Positions 12,780 through 16,493 of a stretch of 16,493 bases of DNA are shown here, one piece after another (within the stretch, counting starts at the first letter, position 1; every line of letters starts with the position of its first letter). The translations under genes were made by a program, and so were the position numbers. Under the pieces are notes generated by a model. That model was not told the origin of the DNA and made no database searches. It saw only the letters and a program-made list of their open reading frames with translations. This stretch comes from CAJQHK01 sp038142525 (GTDB taxonomy: Bacteria; Pseudomonadota; Alphaproteobacteria; Rickettsiales; UBA1997), in contig JAYQKE010000029.1 of the NCBI GenBank assembly GCA_038142525.1, forward strand, positions 1-16,493, written 5' to 3'.

Positions 12780-14204
12780 ATGCAAAATCAAAATATTGTA
12801 CCGGTAATATTATCAGGAGGAAGTGGTACTAGACTCTGGCCATTATCAAGAAAATCAAAACCAAAGCAGTTTCTAGATTTAATGGATGATGGTAACACTA
12901 TTTTTGGTTCCACTCTAGATAGAATAAACTCTCATCAATATTCTGAGCCAATAATAATATGCAATAAAGATCATAAATATTTAGTATCTCAGGAATTATT
13001 TCAAAAAAACATAAATGGTTCCATAATTTTAGAACCTATATCCCGTAATACTGCAATATCTTTAACATTAGCCGCATTATACAATATTGCAAAGAATAGA
13101 GATGATGTTTTGTTAGTAATTCCCTCTGATCATTTAATTAAGGATATTAGTAAGTTTAATCAATATATTAAAAATGCCGTTAAGGTTGTTGAAAAAAAAT
13201 ATATTATAACATTCGGTATAGAGCCAAGCTCTCCAGAAACAGGTTATGGATATATTAAGAGTTCTAATACTAGAATTGACAATGATATTTTTAAGGTGAA
13301 TGAGTTTACTGAAAAGCCAAACAAAAAAACCGCTTTAACTTTTTTAGAATTAGGTGACTATTTTTGGAATTCTGGTATTTTTTTAGCAAAAGCCTCAGTT
13401 TTTCTAGAGAGTATCAAAGTATATCATCCTAATATATTAAAATATTGCCAACAAGCTCTTGGTAAAGGTTCGCAAGATAAAGATTTTATAAATCTAGATC
13501 TTAAATCTTTTGAGGAGTTGCCTGATATTTCAATTGATTATGCAATAGCTGAAAAATCTAATAACTTAGCTTTATGCCCAATGGATATAGAGTGGAGCGA
13601 TTTGGGTGGTTGGAAATCTTTATATAAAAACTTACCAAAAGATAATGATAATAACTATTTAAAAGGCGATATAATCACAGAAAGTTGTAATAATTGTTAT
13701 ATAAATTCTTTTGATAATTTAGTTGTTGGAATTGGGCTAAACAACTTAGTAATTACAAATATAAAAGATGCAATTCTTATCTCTGATATAAACTCGGATC
13801 AAAAAGTTAAAAATATTGTCACAAAATTAAAAGAAAACAATAGAACCGAACATTTGTTGCATGTTAAGGAAGAAAGGCCGTGGGGTTATTATGAAGAATT
13901 AACATTGTCTACTAACTTTAAAGTTAAAAAAATTGTCGTTAATCCAAAATCTGCGTTATCATTGCAAATGCATAATTATAGATCTGAGCATTGGATTGTA
14001 GTTAGAGGTGTAGCATATGTTATATGTGGAGATAGAGAATTTATATTAGAAGAAAATCAGTCAACTTATATATCAAAACAACAAAAACATCGTCTTATAA
14101 ATAAAGAGAATACAGTTTTGGAATTAATCGAAGTTCAAACAGGAAGTTATTTAGGCGAGGATGATATAATAAGAATTAGTGATATTTATAATAGAGAAAA
14201 ATAA
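12780..14204 (+). CDS. manC: Mannose-1-phosphate guanylyltransferase / mannose-6-phosphate isomerase
   Basis: This 474-residue bifunctional enzyme has the normal family length. The N-terminal guanylyltransferase (1-350) shows LSGGSGTRLWPLSRKSKPKQF (11-31, in parts), VIPSDHLI (113-120), FTEKP (176-180), YFWNSGIF (194-201) and EWSDLGGW (271-278). The C-terminal type II isomerase cupin (about 360-470) begins at EERPWGYYEEL and holds the metal-site region LSLQMHNYRSEHW (393-405) and a second histidine in KQQKHRLI. It isomerises fructose-6-phosphate to mannose-6-phosphate and makes GDP-mannose from mannose-1-phosphate; a phosphomannomutase must come from elsewhere. It follows gmd by 12 bases and feeds it. 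An A8 run (13192-13199) is in frame here. Its stop abuts the next ATG with no gap. Confidence 0.96.
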   Translation: MQNQNIVPVILSGGSGTRLWPLSRKSKPKQFLDLMDDGNTIFGSTLDRINSHQYSEPIIICNKDHKYLVSQELFQKNINGSIILEPISRNTAISLTLAALYNIAKNRDDVLLVIPSDHLIKDISKFNQYIKNAVKVVEKKYIITFGIEPSSPETGYGYIKSSNTRIDNDIFKVNEFTEKPNKKTALTFLELGDYFWNSGIFLAKASVFLESIKVYHPNILKYCQQALGKGSQDKDFINLDLKSFEELPDISIDYAIAEKSNNLALCPMDIEWSDLGGWKSLYKNLPKDNDNNYLKGDIITESCNNCYINSFDNLVVGIGLNNLVITNIKDAILISDINSDQKVKNIVTKLKENNRTEHLLHVKEERPWGYYEELTLSTNFKVKKIVVNPKSALSLQMHNYRSEHWIVVRGVAYVICGDREFILEENQSTYISKQQKHRLINKENTVLELIEVQTGSYLGEDDIIRISDIYNREK

Positions 14205-14345
14205 ATGAATATATATAACGTCAATAAAACCAACCAAATAATCTACAAAAACCTCTTCCGCCTTTCTCCTTCAAATCATCAAAAATACAAAATAATTACA
14301 GCCACCGAAGATGATTTTGCCAATCATATTAACTGGCAGCATTAA
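14205..14345 (+). pseudogene. N-terminal fragment of the GT-A module gene, cut by an in-frame stop
   Basis: An ATG directly after the manC stop opens a short frame of about 46 codons (MNIYNVNKTNQIIYKNLFRL...INWQH) that ends in TAA at 14343-14345. It aligns without gaps to the module in the first glycosyltransferase: FRxSPxxHQxY in both, and 30 residues further L/V-DEMIR in both, with the stop replacing one residue. I therefore read it as the true start of the downstream gene. I could not fully exclude an extra one-base slip near 14281. TTA to TAA is a simple explanation for the stop. Confidence 0.6.
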
Positions 14346-14354
14346 TTAGATGAA

Positions 14355-15425
14355 ATGATTAGACTCATTGGCGCAGAGGGAAGAATAATTATTAAATGTG
14401 GGCACAGTCTAACCCATAATATGTTTTCTGTTAAAAATTATTTAGGTAGAAGATTTGGAATTGAGGTAAAAATTGAAGAAGAAACTCCTTTATGGGCGCA
14501 AAAGATGTATAATAAAGAAAAATGGTCAAAAGATGACTATTATACAACAACCACTTTTTATATTAAAAGAAAAAACCTTATAATTTATCAAGATAAATCA
14601 TGGACATTTGCAATTCTTACAAGGGGTGATAAGGTTGAGGAGGTAGAAAAATTTTGTGCTTCAGTTAGAAATTTAGATAAAAAATTTGAGCATCAAATCT
14701 TGATTCACGGTCCTAAAAATCCTAGATACGATAAGTATCAGGTGGATTATGTGCCAAATATTGAACATTATCAAAAAGATCAATATTCAAAAATATGTAA
14801 TAAGAAAAATGAAATCATTGATGTAGCAAAAAATCAAAATCTACTGATTTGTCATGATCGTTATTATTTAGATAAAAATTTTCTCTCTGGTTTTGAGGAA
14901 TATGGTTATGATTTTGATTTTTTATCAATTGACATAAGATATGAAGAGAAAAGCACTTGGTTTCCTAGTTATGTAAAAATGTCTAATTTCACTCATAGTT
15001 TTAAATGGAATAAAGAAAGATTTTGTTTTAAAAAACCAGACTTTCCTAAAAACAACGCTCTTGATAATATTTTTATAAATGGTGGGCTGATGATTTTTAA
15101 AAGGGATGTTGTCAAACAAATTAGGTTCAATGAATGTCACTTTCATTATCAAATAGAAGATGTTGAAATATCAAAGGAATTTGCCAAATACCACATTCCA
15201 GCAAGGGTAAATTTATTATCAAGAGCATTTACCTCTAGTAATATTTCTAACACAGTAGGGAAAGATTTGTCATATCAAGAGGATTATATTTGTGCTGGCG
15301 GTACTATAACCAAAAGAAAGAAAAAAAACCTTTATAAAAGATTAAGAAGAATTTTATTTAAAGGAATTTATAACATTATCAGCAATAAAAAATTAATTAA
15401 TTTTCTCGAAAAAGGAATATTTTAA
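14355..15425 (+). CDS. GT-A-like glycosyltransferase module protein (5'-truncated by a stop)
   Basis: These 356 residues form the main part of a module found twice in this operon. About residues 1-75 (EMIRLIGAEGRIIIKCGHS, counting just upstream) look like the C-terminal half of a class I methyltransferase fold. From about 80 comes a GT-A-like domain: KSWTFAILTRGDKVEEV, LLICHDRYYLDKNFLSGFEEYGYDFDF in parts (154 onward), INGGLMIFKRDVV, RFNECHFH and IEDVEISKEF, the last resembling the C-terminal acceptor helix of GT2/GT7-like enzymes. A basic tail follows (KRKKKNLYKRLRRILFKG), suited to membrane association. Together with the 14205 fragment the protein would be about 406 residues. Translation could restart at the ATG at 14355 and would still give the full GT-A part. 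It ends the operon. The family is not one I can name with certainty. Confidence 0.7.
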   Translation: MIRLIGAEGRIIIKCGHSLTHNMFSVKNYLGRRFGIEVKIEEETPLWAQKMYNKEKWSKDDYYTTTTFYIKRKNLIIYQDKSWTFAILTRGDKVEEVEKFCASVRNLDKKFEHQILIHGPKNPRYDKYQVDYVPNIEHYQKDQYSKICNKKNEIIDVAKNQNLLICHDRYYLDKNFLSGFEEYGYDFDFLSIDIRYEEKSTWFPSYVKMSNFTHSFKWNKERFCFKKPDFPKNNALDNIFINGGLMIFKRDVVKQIRFNECHFHYQIEDVEISKEFAKYHIPARVNLLSRAFTSSNISNTVGKDLSYQEDYICAGGTITKRKKKNLYKRLRRILFKGIYNIISNKKLINFLEKGIF

Positions 15426-15426
15426 T

Positions 15427-15440
15427 ATTGTTTAAACAAT
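15427..15440 (+). terminator. Palindrome at the end of the plus operon, possible weak terminator
   Basis: The sequence attgtttaaacaat is a perfect 14-bp palindrome starting two bases after the TAA at 15423-15425. There is no clear T-run after it. It occupies the same place and has the same TTTAAA centre as the palindrome after the first gene fragment. Confidence 0.3.
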
Positions 15441-15459
15441 TTAATTGTGAAACAGAAGA

Positions 15460-16433
15460 ATAAAAGAATCGCTATCAAAACTTAAAAAAATTGACTTAAG
15501 AAAAGCTTGGAAATCTGAAGATCAAGAATTTACTCCTTGGCTTGCCAATGAAGAAAATCTTGAATTATTAGGAGACGCTATTGGGATTGAGATTGAATTG
15601 GTTGCTCAAGAAAAAGATGTAGGGCCTTTTAGGGCTGATATTTTGTGTAAAACACAGAAAATGAATCTTATGTTTTAATAGAAAACCAAATTGAAAAAAC
15701 TGACCATAAGCATCTTGGTCAATTGCTTACTTATGCTTCAGGATTAGAGGCGGTAACTATTATCTGGATTGCATCAAAATTTACCGAAGAACATAGAAAA
15801 TCTTTAGATTGGTTAAATGAGATAACTGACAAAAGATTTAAATTTTTTGGTCTTGAAATTGAGTTATTTCAAATTGGTGATTCTCCTTATGCTCCAAGAT
15901 TCAATGTTATCTCAATGCCAAATAATTGGGGTAAGTCGGTATCGCAAGCTACCAAAAACATAAGTGAAGGTATTGAATCAGAAACCAAAGCTTTGCAATA
16001 TAAATATTGGCAACAGTTAGTTGATTTTATTAAGGAATCAGGATCAAAATTAAAACCACAAGACCCAAGACCAAGACATTGGCAAACTTTTGCTATTGGT
16101 AGGAGCATCTTTCATTTATCTGCAAAAATTAATACTCAAAATAATAAGGTTGCAATTGAGCTTTGGATCACAAATAGAGATCATGCAAAGGCATTCTTTA
16201 AATTGCTTGAATTGGAAAAGTCTGAGATAGAAATTGAAATGGGCAGTCAGCTTGAATGGAGAGAAAATTCTGAAAAAACATCTTCTCAAATTGCATTATT
16301 TGATGATTTTGATCTTTCCAAGCAGGATAAATGGGAAGAGCAACATAAGTGGTTCAAAGAAAATATCGAAAAATTTGATCAGGTTTTTAGAAAAAGAATT
16401 AAGAAATTAAATACTGAGGATTGGGCTGGTTAG
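15460..16433 (+). pseudogene. Decayed DUF4268 (PD-(D/E)XK-like) protein gene
   Basis: Two frames together encode a protein of the DUF4268 family. Part 1 (15460-15651) reads LRKAWKSEDQEFTPWLANEE and then IEIELVAQEKDVGPFRADILCK. Part 2 (15654-16433, listed first ATG-like start at 15723) continues TENESYVLIENQIEKTDH, LGQLLTYASGLEAV and the DUF4268 domain to NTEDWAG. One base is missing between them at about 15649-15653 (CK-D-T expected, codon gac shortened), after which the first frame stops at 15676. Part 1 also lacks a start codon: the codon where M is expected is ATA (15460), with an in-frame TGA at 15448. The nuclease-like motif reads D-I-L-C...I-E-N-Q. Two independent lesions argue for a real pseudogene rather than a single sequencing error. 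Related genes lie near restriction and mobile elements. Confidence 0.8.
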
Positions 16434-16492
16434 TTGCTAGATTTAGCATAAATTTTTAGATTTTGGGCATTTGATCTAAATTCACCAATATA
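16430..16492 (-). CDS. 3' end of a possible minus-strand gene (partial)
   Basis: On the minus strand a frame is open from the window edge to a TAA at 16432-16430, giving the 20-residue tail YIGEFRSNAQNLKIYAKSSN. It overlaps the DUF4268 stop by three bases, a common convergent layout here (compare 1511/1517). The other two minus frames stop sooner. It is too short to assign a function and could be chance. Confidence 0.3.
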   Translation of the reverse strand, partial: YIGEFRSNAQNLKIYAKSSN

Positions 16493-16493
16493 G

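Overview
The window is strongly AT-rich, with long A and T runs, weak Shine-Dalgarno sites and tightly packed genes. It looks like a chromosomal surface-polysaccharide (LPS/O-antigen or capsule) locus of a Gram-negative bacterium. The low GC, the many broken genes, the GHMP kinase and GT2 LPS-type genes and the orphan sensor kinase would suit a host-associated alphaproteobacterium of the Rickettsiales type. That assignment is inference and low confidence.

Layout. (1) Positions 1-126 hold the 3' end of an unidentified gene, followed by about 385 bases without a convincing gene. (2) Positions 513-2556 are an accessory block: a DUF1016/YhcG-type PD-(D/E)XK nuclease, a small convergent XRE regulator with its own promoter and palindrome, and an orphan soluble histidine kinase. 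(3) Positions 2575-4546 start with hexanucleotide tandem repeats just upstream of a good promoter. It drives a heptose-kinase-like GHMP protein with eroded glycine motifs, translationally coupled to a family 2 glycosyltransferase. (4) Positions 6957-4636 (minus strand) form a compact operon: HAD phosphatase, sugar nucleotidyltransferase, glycerophosphodiesterase-like protein, SnoaL-like protein. The HAD start codon lies inside the last copy of a 7-bp tandem array. (5) Positions 7166-15425 are a six-gene plus-strand operon: FkbM methyltransferase, a GT4 glycosyltransferase fused to an extra module, a second GT4, GDP-mannose 4,6-dehydratase, ManC, and a stand-alone copy of the extra module. (6) Positions 15460-16433 are a decayed DUF4268 gene, followed by the 3' end of a possible minus-strand gene running off the window.

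How the genes work together. ManC makes mannose-1-phosphate and GDP-mannose, and Gmd converts GDP-mannose to GDP-4-keto-6-deoxymannose. The reductase or aminotransferase that would finish GDP-rhamnose, GDP-fucose or GDP-perosamine is not in the window. The glycosyltransferases and FkbM would assemble and methylate the glycan. The kinase, HAD phosphatase and nucleotidyltransferase together could form a second activated-sugar branch, possibly heptose-like.

The most interesting signal is in operon 5. Both GT4 genes are broken by a +1 frameshift exactly at an A9 tract, where A8 would restore a full protein. These are the only two A9 runs I found, and all runs of eight that I checked inside genes are in frame. 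A third +1 shift near a T7 tract would, if reversed, extend the first protein to an ATGA overlap with the next gene. The downstream paralogous module carries an in-frame stop. This is compatible with slippage-based control (phase variation or transcriptional slippage), with progressive decay, or with homopolymer errors in the assembly; the sequence alone cannot separate these.
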